A DNA stretch of 64,000 bases from positions 310,001 through 374,000 of the forward strand of contig NZ_BNCD01000001.1 in assembly GCF_014656295.1 (NCBI RefSeq), in the 5' to 3' direction. Of the stretch, positions 35,796 through 43,880 are shown piece after piece. A model generated the notes under the pieces. That model was not told the DNA's origin. It was given only the letters and a program-made list of their open reading frames with translations, and did not search any database. The translations under genes and the position numbers were made by a program. How positions within the stretch are numbered: position 1 is the first letter of the stretch; each line of letters starts with the position of its first letter. The stretch is from Streptomyces sulfonofaciens. GTDB lineage: Bacteria > Actinomycetota > Actinomycetes > Streptomycetales > Streptomycetaceae.

Positions 35796-38420
35796 ATGGC
35801 AACGACCACACCGAACGGTGTGCGGGGCAGCCATGCCAGGCACGGCGGCGCCCCCGGGAGCGCGCCGATGACACACCGGCAGATCATGGAGGCGCTCTCC
35901 GGGCTGCTGCTCGGCATGTTCGTCGCGATCCTGTCGTCGACGATCGTCTCCAACGCCCTTCCGCACATCATCTCCGACCTGGGCGGCGGGCAGAGCGCCT
36001 ACACCTGGGTCGTCACCGCGGCGCTGCTCTCGATGACGGCGACCACCCCGCTGTGGGGCAAGCTCGCCGACCTGTTCTCCAAGAAGCTCCTGGTCCAGAC
36101 AGCCCTGGTCATCTACGTCGGCGGCTCGGTGGTCGCCGGCCTGTCGCAGAACCCGGGCATGCTGATCACCTGCCGCGTGGTGCAGGGCATCGGCGTCGGC
36201 GGCCTGTCTGCGCTGGCGCAGATCGTGATGGCCGCGATGATCTCGCCCCGCGAGCGCGGCCGCTACAGCGGCTACCTGGGCGCCACCTTCGCGGTGGCCA
36301 CCGTCGGCGGCCCGCTGCTCGGCGGTGTCATCACCGACACGAGCTGGCTCGGCTGGCGCTGGTGCTTCTACGTCGGCGTGCCCTTCGCCGTCATCGCGCT
36401 GCTCGTGCTCCAGAAGACGCTGAAGCTGCCGGTGGTCAAGCGCGAGGTCAAGGTCGACTGGGGCGGCGCGTTCCTCATCAGCGCCGCGGTCTGCCTGCTG
36501 CTGATCTGGGTGACCTTCGCGGGCAACAAGTACGACTGGATCTCGTGGCAGACCTGTGCGATGGTCGGCGGCTCGATCGTGCTGGGGCTGCTCTTCCTCC
36601 TGGTCGAGGCCAAGGCCGGCCAGCCGATCGTCCCCCTGCGGCTGTTCCGCAACCGGACGATCGCGCTGGCCTCGCTCGCCTCGCTCTTCGTCGGTGTGGC
36701 GATGTTCGCGGGCACGGTCTACTTCAGCCAGTACTTCCAACTGGCGCGCGGCAAGTCGCCGACCATGTCGGGCGTCCTGACCATCCCGATGATCGGCGGC
36801 CTGTTCGTCGCCTCCACGGTCTCGGGGCAGATCATCACCAGGACGGGGCGCTGGAAGATCTGGCTGGTGACCGGCACCGTGCTGCTCACCGCGGGCCTCG
36901 GTCTGCTGGGCGGCATCCGGTACGACACCCCGTACTGGCACCTGGCCGTCTACATGGGCCTGATGGGCCTCGGCATCGGCATGACCATGCAGAACCTGGT
37001 GCTGTGCACGCAGAACCAGGTGGCGGCCGCCGACCTCGGCGCCGCCAGCTCCACCGTGACGTTCTTCCGCTCGCTGGGCGGTGCGATCGGCGTCTCGGCG
37101 CTCGGTGCGATCATGGCCGACCGCATCACCGACTACGTCAGGGACGGCCTGGCCGGCCTCGGCCCAAAGGCGGCGCGGCTGGCGGCCGACGGCTCCGACA
37201 GCACCGCCATCCCCGACCTCGGCAAGCTGCCGGCCCCCGTGCGCACGGTCGTGGAGAGCGCGTACGGTCATGGCATAGCCGACCTCTTCCTGACGGCGGC
37301 GCCGCTGGCCGGAGTCGCCTTCCTGGTCACCCTGTTCATCAAGGAGGTCCCTTTGCGCACCAAGGCCGGTATCGCACAGGAGCAGTCCACCGAGGGCGCA
37401 CCGCCCGAGGCCGCACCGCCGGCGCAGGCGACAGAGGCCGCCGAGGCCACCGGCGCCTCCGCGGCCACCACATACTCCGGGTCCACCGCGTCCGGCGCGT
37501 CCGGCGCGTCCGGCGCGGAGGAGCCCCCCGAGCTGCCCAGGCGCGAGCGGGTGCCGAGCTGGGCCGCCGCAGGCCCCGCGGACCCGTACGGCGGCCAGCG
37601 CCTCCAGGCGGCCGCCTCCGCCGCCCCGGCGAACGGTCTCGGCGGTTCCGGTTCGGGCGGTAGCGGCATACCCGTCCAGGGCTTCGTCCGGGGCGCCGAG
37701 GGCCTGCCGGTGGCCCGGGCCGCGGTGACCCTCATCTCACTGGCCGGCCGGCAGCTCAGCCGCTCCATGGCCCACCTGGACGGCGGTTACGCCGTCGACG
37801 CACCCGGTGCCGGCTCCTACGTCCTGATCGCCTCCGCGGACGGCTACCAGCCGCAGGCGTCGACGGTGGTCGTCGGCGAGGGCCCGGTGGCGTACGACAT
37901 CCTGCTCAGCGGCACCAGCGGACTCACCGGCACGGTGCGCTCCGTGGACGGCGGCCCGGTCGCGAACGCGGTGGTCATCGTGACCGACGTGCGCGGCGAT
38001 GTGCTGGCCACCGGAACCAGCGGCGTGCAGGGCGAGTTCGCCTTCACCGAGCTGGTGCCCGGCTATGTGACGGTCGCCGTGAACGCGGAGGGGTACCGGC
38101 CGCAGGCGCTGCCGGTCGAGATAGGCGGCTCCGGGGTCACCCGGGCCGATGTGGTGCTCTCCTCCGGCGCACGGGTGCGCGGCACGGTGCGGGCCGCGGG
38201 CGGGGCGCTCTCCGAAGCGCGGGTCACGCTGGTGGACGCGGCCGGGAACGTGGTCGGCACGGCGACCACCGGAGTCGACGGCGCCTACGGGTTCGCGGAT
38301 CTGGACGAGGGGGAGTACACCGTGATCGCCACGGGATACCCGCCGGTGGCCACCGGCGTCTGGGTCAGCGGTCGCGGCGTCGAGGGCCACGACGTCGAAC
38401 TCACCCACCCCACCGAGTAG
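35796..38420 (+). CDS. DHA2 MFS transporter fused to carboxypeptidase-regulatory repeats
   Basis: 874 residues. Residues about 25-520 are a 14-helix drug:H+ antiporter: LSSTIVSNALPHIISDLG (motif D2), GKLADLFSKK (motif A), RVVQGIGVGG (motif B) and YLGATFAVATVGGPLLGG (motif C). A Pro/Ala/Ser linker to about 620 leads to three CarboxypepD_reg-like beta domains, each with G-x-V-R/G..GPVANAVV and G-Y/F..L..G-Y patterns (IPVQGFVRGAEGLPVARAAV, GLTGTVRSVDGGPVANAVV, VRGTVRAAGGALSEARVTL). Native MFS pumps lack such domains. AAGGA precedes ATG 35796. Coupled to MarR; the substrate is unknown. Confidence 0.92.
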   Translation: MATTTPNGVRGSHARHGGAPGSAPMTHRQIMEALSGLLLGMFVAILSSTIVSNALPHIISDLGGGQSAYTWVVTAALLSMTATTPLWGKLADLFSKKLLVQTALVIYVGGSVVAGLSQNPGMLITCRVVQGIGVGGLSALAQIVMAAMISPRERGRYSGYLGATFAVATVGGPLLGGVITDTSWLGWRWCFYVGVPFAVIALLVLQKTLKLPVVKREVKVDWGGAFLISAAVCLLLIWVTFAGNKYDWISWQTCAMVGGSIVLGLLFLLVEAKAGQPIVPLRLFRNRTIALASLASLFVGVAMFAGTVYFSQYFQLARGKSPTMSGVLTIPMIGGLFVASTVSGQIITRTGRWKIWLVTGTVLLTAGLGLLGGIRYDTPYWHLAVYMGLMGLGIGMTMQNLVLCTQNQVAAADLGAASSTVTFFRSLGGAIGVSALGAIMADRITDYVRDGLAGLGPKAARLAADGSDSTAIPDLGKLPAPVRTVVESAYGHGIADLFLTAAPLAGVAFLVTLFIKEVPLRTKAGIAQEQSTEGAPPEAAPPAQATEAAEATGASAATTYSGSTASGASGASGAEEPPELPRRERVPSWAAAGPADPYGGQRLQAAASAAPANGLGGSGSGGSGIPVQGFVRGAEGLPVARAAVTLISLAGRQLSRSMAHLDGGYAVDAPGAGSYVLIASADGYQPQASTVVVGEGPVAYDILLSGTSGLTGTVRSVDGGPVANAVVIVTDVRGDVLATGTSGVQGEFAFTELVPGYVTVAVNAEGYRPQALPVEIGGSGVTRADVVLSSGARVRGTVRAAGGALSEARVTLVDAAGNVVGTATTGVDGAYGFADLDEGEYTVIATGYPPVATGVWVSGRGVEGHDVELTHPTE

Positions 38421-38464
38421 CCCGCCCGGGGGCCGACGGCGCCCCCGGCCCGTCCTCCTGGTGG

Positions 38465-38499
38465 ACGGGGTGCGGGGTGTTCCTCCCCCCGCACCCCGT
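38465..38499 (+). terminator. Terminator of the marR-MFS operon
   Basis: A perfect 13-bp stem ACGGGGTGCGGGG/CCCCGCACCCCGT with nine-base loop, 45 nt past the stop. Confidence 0.75.
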
Positions 38500-38676
38500 T
38501 CCCCGCGGTCACGGCACCTGACCTGCGCCCCACCGCGCCCACCGCTGCCGTCGGCCCCTTCCCCCCGAAGCCGCCACAGAACCCCCACCGACCGCCCCCA
38601 CGCGAAGAACACTGCGCACCGGCCCCCACGAGAGCCGCGAAGCACCACGTACGACCCCGAAGGAGAACCACACACC

Positions 38677-39540
38677 ATGGCGTTGAGCGCGCGGGTCCGC
38701 ACCCGGGACGGCTGGGGCGTGTCACACGCGGTAGTCACCGTCACCGACATGACCGGCACCCAGATCCTCCGTGCCGAAGCCGACGACGACGGCACCATCC
38801 ACGACGACACCCCCCTTGCCCCCGGCCCCTACACCGTCATCATCACGGCCCTCGGCTACACCCCGACCGCCTCGACGGCCATCGTCTCCGCCGCGGGCCG
38901 TGCCGAGATCGGCCAGATCGTCCTCGCCCGCCAGGGCGGCTCGCAGCTCCCGCCGCCAGGCGTCTGGACCATCGACCCGGCCCACTCCTCCGTCGCCGCG
39001 GTCGCCCAGCACCTGGGCATCTCCAGCGTGCACGGCCGCTTCACCGAGTTCAGCGGCCGCATCGAGATCGCCAAGTACAGCGAGGGCGTCGCCCCCGCCC
39101 CCGCCGGCGACCGGGCGGAGAGCATCGAGAACTCCCGCGTGGAGGCCGTGATCCGGTCCGCTTCGATCGACACCGGCAACGGCATGCGCGACGGCCATCT
39201 GCGGTCGGCGGACTTCCTCGACGTGGAGCGGCACCCGGAGATCACCTACCGCTCCACCGGCCTGACCCCGGCCGGTCCGGACCGCTGGACGGTGCACGGC
39301 GAACTCGGCATGCACGGCGTCGTGCGCCCCGTGGACCTGGACCTCAGCTACCTCGGCACGGGGCCCGACCCCTGGGGCGGCGTCCGCGCCGCGTTCCGCG
39401 CCGTCGCCGAGCTGCGCCGCGAGGACTTCGCGATCACCTACAACCAGGTCGTGCAGGCGGGCATAGCGGCCATCGGCACCACGCTCAAGGTGGAGCTGAA
39501 CATCCAGGCGGTCCAGGGAGAGGCCCTTCCGCAGGCGTAG
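38677..39540 (+). CDS. YceI-family protein with N-terminal carboxypeptidase-regulatory domain
   Basis: 287 residues. Residues about 1-85 form one CarboxypepD_reg-like unit (RVRTRDGWGVSHAVVTVTD, PGPYTVIITALGYTPTAS), related to the repeats in the MFS gene just upstream. Residues about 95-285 are a YceI lipocalin-like domain (GVWTIDPAHSSVAAVAQHLG, VHGRFTEFSGRIEIA, RSADFLDVERHPEITYRS, LGMHGVVRPVDLDL). YceI proteins bind isoprenoid-like lipids. No signal peptide, so probably cytoplasmic. AAGGAGAA precedes ATG 38677. Confidence 0.9.
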   Translation: MALSARVRTRDGWGVSHAVVTVTDMTGTQILRAEADDDGTIHDDTPLAPGPYTVIITALGYTPTASTAIVSAAGRAEIGQIVLARQGGSQLPPPGVWTIDPAHSSVAAVAQHLGISSVHGRFTEFSGRIEIAKYSEGVAPAPAGDRAESIENSRVEAVIRSASIDTGNGMRDGHLRSADFLDVERHPEITYRSTGLTPAGPDRWTVHGELGMHGVVRPVDLDLSYLGTGPDPWGGVRAAFRAVAELRREDFAITYNQVVQAGIAAIGTTLKVELNIQAVQGEALPQA

Positions 39541-39550
39541 GCTTCCGGCC

Positions 39551-40018
39551 ATGGCACCGAACATCGCAACGAACACCCCCGTCTCCCGCTCGGAGCTGCT
39601 GGACTTCGTCCGCCCCCGCCACCACGCCGTCCTGATCACCCGGCGTGCCGACGGCGCGCCGCAGGCATCCCCCCTGACCTGCGGTGTCGACGACTCGGGC
39701 CGGATCGTGGTCTCGACGTACCCGGAGCGGGCGAAGACGCGCAACGCCAAGCGGGACGCGCGCGTCAGCGTGCTGGTGCTCAGCGACGACTGGAACGGCC
39801 CCTGGGTCCAGGTCGACGGCACGGCCGAGGTCCTGGACATGCCGGAGGCGGTGGAGCCCCTGGTCGAGTACTACCGCACCATCGCGGGCGAGCACCCGGA
39901 CTGGGACGAGTACCGCGAGGCCATGCGCAAGCAGGGCAAGTCCCTGATCCGCATCACCCCCGAACGCTGGGGCCCGGTGGCGACGGGCGGCTTCCCGGCG
40001 CACCTCGTCCAGGACTGA
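39551..40018 (+). CDS. PPOX-class F420-dependent oxidoreductase
   Basis: 155 residues with a split-barrel flavin fold: RHHAVLITRRADGAPQASPL, GRIVVSTYPERAKTRNAKRD, VSVLVLSDDWNGPWVQVDG, and the end LIRITPERWGPVATGGFP. It belongs to the F420-binding family of small oxidoreductases. ATG 39551 is only ten nt after the YceI stop, so they are cotranscribed. Substrate unknown. Confidence 0.9.
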   Translation: MAPNIATNTPVSRSELLDFVRPRHHAVLITRRADGAPQASPLTCGVDDSGRIVVSTYPERAKTRNAKRDARVSVLVLSDDWNGPWVQVDGTAEVLDMPEAVEPLVEYYRTIAGEHPDWDEYREAMRKQGKSLIRITPERWGPVATGGFPAHLVQD

Positions 40019-40175
40019 GGACGCCCCTGGCCGGGCCGGGGGCGTCCCGGCGGCACCGGCCCGCCACGGGCCGGGCCGCCACGGGCACGCCCCTGCGCAC
40101 CGGGCAGGACCGCGGCCGGGCGGCCACCGGCCCGCGTCCGGGCGGCCACAACCGTTCGCTCGGGCGGCCACCGGC

Positions 40176-40949
40176 TCAGACGCGGGCGACCATCGCCTCG
40201 ATGCCCGCCACCAGCACCTCCAGCGCGAACACGAAGTCGCCCTCGCGCAACTGCGCCACCGACCCCGCCCCGCGCGCCGCCACCATGTCCGCGGACTCCC
40301 GCATCGGCCCGGCCACCTCGGGCGTCGCCGCTATCGAGCTCATCGCCTCGTGGACGTACTCGTCCTGCGTCATCCCGGCCTCCGCGCACCGCTGGATGAA
40401 GTGCCCCTCGATGGTGCCGAACCCGTAGACGAACTGGAAGACCGCCGAGATGGCGCCGGCCTGGCCGTGCGGCGGCAGGCCGGTGCCGCGGATGACGCGC
40501 TGCACGGCGGTGGACAGTTCGAGCGAACGGGGGCCGATGTTGAGGAACCGGCCGGCGAGCGGTGACAGCCAGGGGTGGCGCACCAGCAGGGCGCGGTACT
40601 CGGTGGCCAGGGCGCGCAGTTGCGGGCGCCAGTCCCCGCCGTCGCCGTCAGACGGCAGGCTCAGCTCGCCGAAGGCGGCGTCCAGGGCCAGTTCGAGGAG
40701 GTCGTCCTTGGTGTCCACGTACCAGTAGACGGACATGGCGGTGACGTTGAGCTCCGCGGCGAGCCGGCGCATCGAGAACCGGGCGAGCCCCTCGGCGTCC
40801 AGCAGCCGCACCGCCGTCTCGGTGATGCGCTCCCGATCGAGCCCGCTCGGCTGGTCGGAGCGACGGCCCGCCCCGCCGCGCGGGGCCTTTCCGTCCAGCC
40901 AGACGCTGGCACGTGGCGGACGCTTCGTCCGGTCGGCTGCCCTCACCAT
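40176..40949 (-). CDS. TetR-family regulator with TetR_C-like domain
   Basis: 257 residues. After a basic lead of 35 residues, the HTH reads DRERITETAVRLLDAEGLAR, FSMRRLAAELNVTAMSVYWY, VDTKDDLLELALDAAFGE. The larger C-terminal part resembles TetR_C domains of the tetracycline-repressor type. ATG 40949 follows AAGGGG. It lies downstream of an MFS efflux gene on the same strand with a 149-nt gap, and likely controls it. Confidence 0.9.
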   Translation of the reverse strand: MVRAADRTKRPPRASVWLDGKAPRGGAGRRSDQPSGLDRERITETAVRLLDAEGLARFSMRRLAAELNVTAMSVYWYVDTKDDLLELALDAAFGELSLPSDGDGGDWRPQLRALATEYRALLVRHPWLSPLAGRFLNIGPRSLELSTAVQRVIRGTGLPPHGQAGAISAVFQFVYGFGTIEGHFIQRCAEAGMTQDEYVHEAMSSIAATPEVAGPMRESADMVAARGAGSVAQLREGDFVFALEVLVAGIEAMVARV

Positions 40950-41098
40950 GGCCACCCCTTCGCTGAGCCGTACGCCTCGTCCCGCACCGGAGGGAATCCG
41001 GTCCACCTCTCTCGATGCTATGCGGGCGCGGCGCCGATTCCGTTACCGGGCGACCGTGCGCCCCCTCGGAAAGAGCCTGGTCGGGCAGGAGCAATCCG

Positions 41099-42586
41099 TC
41101 AGCTTTGCCCCCTCATAGCCCGTTTCAGCAAGACGGCCGCGAGCAGGCCCCCGAGCAGCACGGCGAGAGCTCCTGCCAGTTGGCTGGTCTCCAGACCCGC
41201 GGCGAACGCGGCGGTGATCCGGTCGCGCTGCGCGCCGGGGCGCGCGGCGGCCAGGGCGGCGGGCAGGGACGCGGCGGAGACCGCGGCGGCGGCGGTGAAG
41301 CGGGAGCCCAGCACGGCACCGAGGACGGCGACCCCGAGGCCGTTGCCGAACTCGGCCAGCGTGCCGTTGACTCCGGCGCCCACGCCCGCCTTCTCCCGCG
41401 GGATGGCGCTCATGATGGCGTTGGCCATGGCCGGCATGGCGAGCGAGATGCCCGCACCCATCACGACCAGGCCGAGCAGCATGCCCGCGTACCCGCCGCC
41501 GAGCAGGGCGATCGCGGCGAGACCGGCGGCGAGCAGGGTCATTCCGGTGGCGATGGTGGCGGGTGTGCCGAGCCTCGGCAGCAGGCGGGCGCCGAGTCCG
41601 GTGAGGTTGAGCGCGACGACGGTCAGCGCCAGCGGCACCGTGCGCAGGCCCGCCTCCAACGGCCCGTAGCCCAGCACGAACTGGAGGTGCTGGGTGAGCA
41701 GGAAGAGCGAGCCGCCCATGCCGAAGGCGACCAGTACGGCGCCCGCGACGGCGCCGACGAAGCGCTGGTCGCGGAAGAAGTGCATGTCGAGCATGGGGAA
41801 GGGGGCGCGCAGCTCCCAGCCGGCGAACGCGGCCAGCAGGGCGGCGCCGAGCGCGGCGGAGACCAGCACGTGGGCGGACGTCCAGCCGTGGCCGGGGCCG
41901 GAGATGATGGCGTAGACCACGCCCGTCATCCCGCTGGTGGAGAGCAGGGCGCCGAGCAGGTCGGGCCGGTCGCCCTGCGGGTTCCTCGACTCGGGGACCA
42001 GCCGCAGCACGAAGACCAGGCCGATCGCCGCCACCGGGATGTTGACCAGGAAGATGGCGCCCCACCAGAAGTGGTCGAGGATCAGCCCGCCGAGCAGTGG
42101 ACCGACCGCGAAGCCCAGCGAGTTGACGGTCGACCAGATGCCGATCGCCTTCACCCGCTCGGCCTCGTCGAAGATCTGTACGACGACGGCGAGGGTGGTG
42201 GTCACCAGCAGGGCCCCGCCGATCCCCATCCCGGCGCGCGCGGCGATCAACTGCCCGCTGGACTGGGCGAGTCCGGCGGCCAGTGAGCCGGCGCCGAAGA
42301 GCGCGAGGCCGGCGGTGAGCATCTTCCTGCGCCCGTACCGGTCGGCGGCGCTGCCCGCGGTGAGCAGCAACCCCGACTGCACCAGCGAGTAGGCGTTGAT
42401 CATCCACTGGACGGCCGCGGTGGACGCCCCCAGCTCCCGGGTGAGGGAGGGGATGGCGACGTTGAGAACCGTGTTGTCCAGCAGGACGGTGAGCTGGGCC
42501 AGGCAGATCACCCCGAGGACCAGCCAGCGCTGCGGGTGGCCGGACGGCGCACTGCGGGACCCCTCGTGGGTCGTCGTGGACGTCAT
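41099..42586 (-). CDS. DHA2-family MFS drug transporter
   Basis: 495 residues, 14 predicted helices. Key motifs are LDNTVLNVAIPSLTRELG (motif D1/D2), SAADRYGRRKML (motif A), ARAGMGIGGALLV (motif B), and STVNSLGFAVGPLLGGLI (motif C, antiporter). It is an EmrB/QacA-type H+ antiporter, probably for toxic compounds. ATG 42586. The TetR gene downstream on the same strand suggests inducible efflux. C-terminal hydrophobic tail is normal. Confidence 0.93.
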   Translation of the reverse strand: MTSTTTHEGSRSAPSGHPQRWLVLGVICLAQLTVLLDNTVLNVAIPSLTRELGASTAAVQWMINAYSLVQSGLLLTAGSAADRYGRRKMLTAGLALFGAGSLAAGLAQSSGQLIAARAGMGIGGALLVTTTLAVVVQIFDEAERVKAIGIWSTVNSLGFAVGPLLGGLILDHFWWGAIFLVNIPVAAIGLVFVLRLVPESRNPQGDRPDLLGALLSTSGMTGVVYAIISGPGHGWTSAHVLVSAALGAALLAAFAGWELRAPFPMLDMHFFRDQRFVGAVAGAVLVAFGMGGSLFLLTQHLQFVLGYGPLEAGLRTVPLALTVVALNLTGLGARLLPRLGTPATIATGMTLLAAGLAAIALLGGGYAGMLLGLVVMGAGISLAMPAMANAIMSAIPREKAGVGAGVNGTLAEFGNGLGVAVLGAVLGSRFTAAAAVSAASLPAALAAARPGAQRDRITAAFAAGLETSQLAGALAVLLGGLLAAVLLKRAMRGQS

Positions 42587-42602
42587 GCGGGGCTCCGACT
42601 TC

Positions 42603-42657
42603 TACGGTGTACAGGACTGTGGTTCCCTCACGGTAGGCGAGGCGTCGTACGGTGTGC
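42603..42657. promoter_or_regulatory. Repeated 10-mer in the MFS promoter region
   Basis: TACGGTGTAC (42603-42612) recurs as TACGGTGTGC (42648-42657), 45 bp apart, in the only A/T-richer part upstream of the MFS gene. It could be a TetR site, but the repeats are direct, not palindromic. Confidence 0.3.
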
Positions 42658-42814
42658 CACTTGATTTCAGGCGGTAGCGTTCTTCGCGCACGAGTCTGCT
42701 GACGCGGGCGGCGCCGGGCGCAGGACCGGGCGGCGGCCGACGTGGAGGCGAAGAGCGGAACCGAGGCCCGAGGACGCGGCGATCGCAGGATCCCGCCGGG
42801 CGGATGGGGGTCGT

Positions 42815-43714
42815 ATGTCAGGGCGTCGGCGCGGTGCGAGAGGGCTGGTGACGGCGGGCGCGGTGCTGGGGGTGCTGGGCACCTCCCCCGGGGTGGCCGG
42901 GGCCGCACCCGGACCGGCGGCGCACGGCGGCGCGGTGCCGCTGCGGGTCGCCTCGTACAACATCCACGCGGGCGCGGGGACGGACAACGTCTTCGATCTC
43001 GACCGGACCGCCGGCGAACTGCGTGCGCTGCACGCGGACGTCATCGGACTGGAGGAGGTCGACGTGCACTGGGACGCGCGCAGCCAGTGGCGCGACCTGG
43101 CGGCGGAGCTGGGCCGGGCGACCCGTATGCACGTGTACTTCGCGCCCATCTACGACGAGGACCCGGCCACCGAGGGCGCACCGCGCCGCCAGTACGGGGT
43201 GGCCGTGCTCTCCCGGTTCGCGTTCCGCTCCGCCGAGAACCACGACATCACCCGGCTCTCGACGCAGGACCCCGACCCGGTACCCGCTCCGGCGCCCGGC
43301 TTCCCCGAGGTCGTGGTGAAGGTGCGCGGCGTGCCGGTGCACGTGTACGTCACGCACCTGGACTACCGCGCCGATCCCGCGGTGCGCCGGGCGCAGGTGG
43401 CGGACACCCGGCGGATCATGGCCGAGGACTGCGGTCCCACCGGGCACTGCCCGCGGCAGATCCTGGTCGGCGACTTCAACGCCACCCCCGACGCCCCCGA
43501 ACTCGCGCCGCTCTGGCAGGACCTGCTGGACGCGGGTCCTGACGCCTCGGCGGGCGCGGCCGGGTACACGTATCCGGCCCTGAACCCGGAGAAGCGCATC
43601 GACTTCGTCACCGGCTCGCGCGAGGCGATGTCGGTCCGCGCGGTGACGGTGCCCGACACGCTGGCCTCGGACCACCGACCGGTGGTCGCGGACGTCACGC
43701 TGCGCCGCGGGTAG
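42815..43714 (+). CDS. Secreted endonuclease/exonuclease/phosphatase-family protein
   Basis: 299 residues. A Sec signal peptide ends near GVAGAAPG (residue 35). The mature part is an EEP fold: LRVASYNIHAGAGTDNVFDL, DVIGLEEVDVHW (metal-binding Glu), VHVYVTHLDYRADP, LVGDFNATPDAP, RIDFVTGSR and the catalytic SDHRPVVADV. Secreted members act on sphingomyelin, phospholipids, nucleotides or nucleic acid; the substrate here is not clear. ATG 42815. Divergent from the MFS gene. Confidence 0.88.
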   Translation: MSGRRRGARGLVTAGAVLGVLGTSPGVAGAAPGPAAHGGAVPLRVASYNIHAGAGTDNVFDLDRTAGELRALHADVIGLEEVDVHWDARSQWRDLAAELGRATRMHVYFAPIYDEDPATEGAPRRQYGVAVLSRFAFRSAENHDITRLSTQDPDPVPAPAPGFPEVVVKVRGVPVHVYVTHLDYRADPAVRRAQVADTRRIMAEDCGPTGHCPRQILVGDFNATPDAPELAPLWQDLLDAGPDASAGAAGYTYPALNPEKRIDFVTGSREAMSVRAVTVPDTLASDHRPVVADVTLRRG

Positions 43715-43737
43715 GCGGTTCGGGGGGCGCGGTGCGG

Positions 43738-43791
43738 CGGTGCGGTTCGGCGGTGCGCGGTTCGGCGGTGCGCGGTTCGGCGGTGCGCGGT
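43738..43791. repeat. 15-bp tandem repeat
   Basis: Three to four units of CGGTGCGCGGTTCGG between convergent genes, followed by two copies of GCGGCACGTGCGCGTGCGTA at about 43830-43880. Confidence 0.65.
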
Positions 43792-43880
43792 GGACGGGCT
43801 GCGGGGCACGGCGCTGTGCGGCGTCGTGCGGCACGTGCGCGTGCGTACGGGGGGTGCGGCACGTGCGCGTGCGTACGCTG

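Noticed and set aside
35217..37271. A 684-residue open frame antisense to the MarR-MFS genes
   Set aside because: Composition is His/Arg/Gly-rich shadow sequence; the plus-strand genes have clear domains and ribosome sites.
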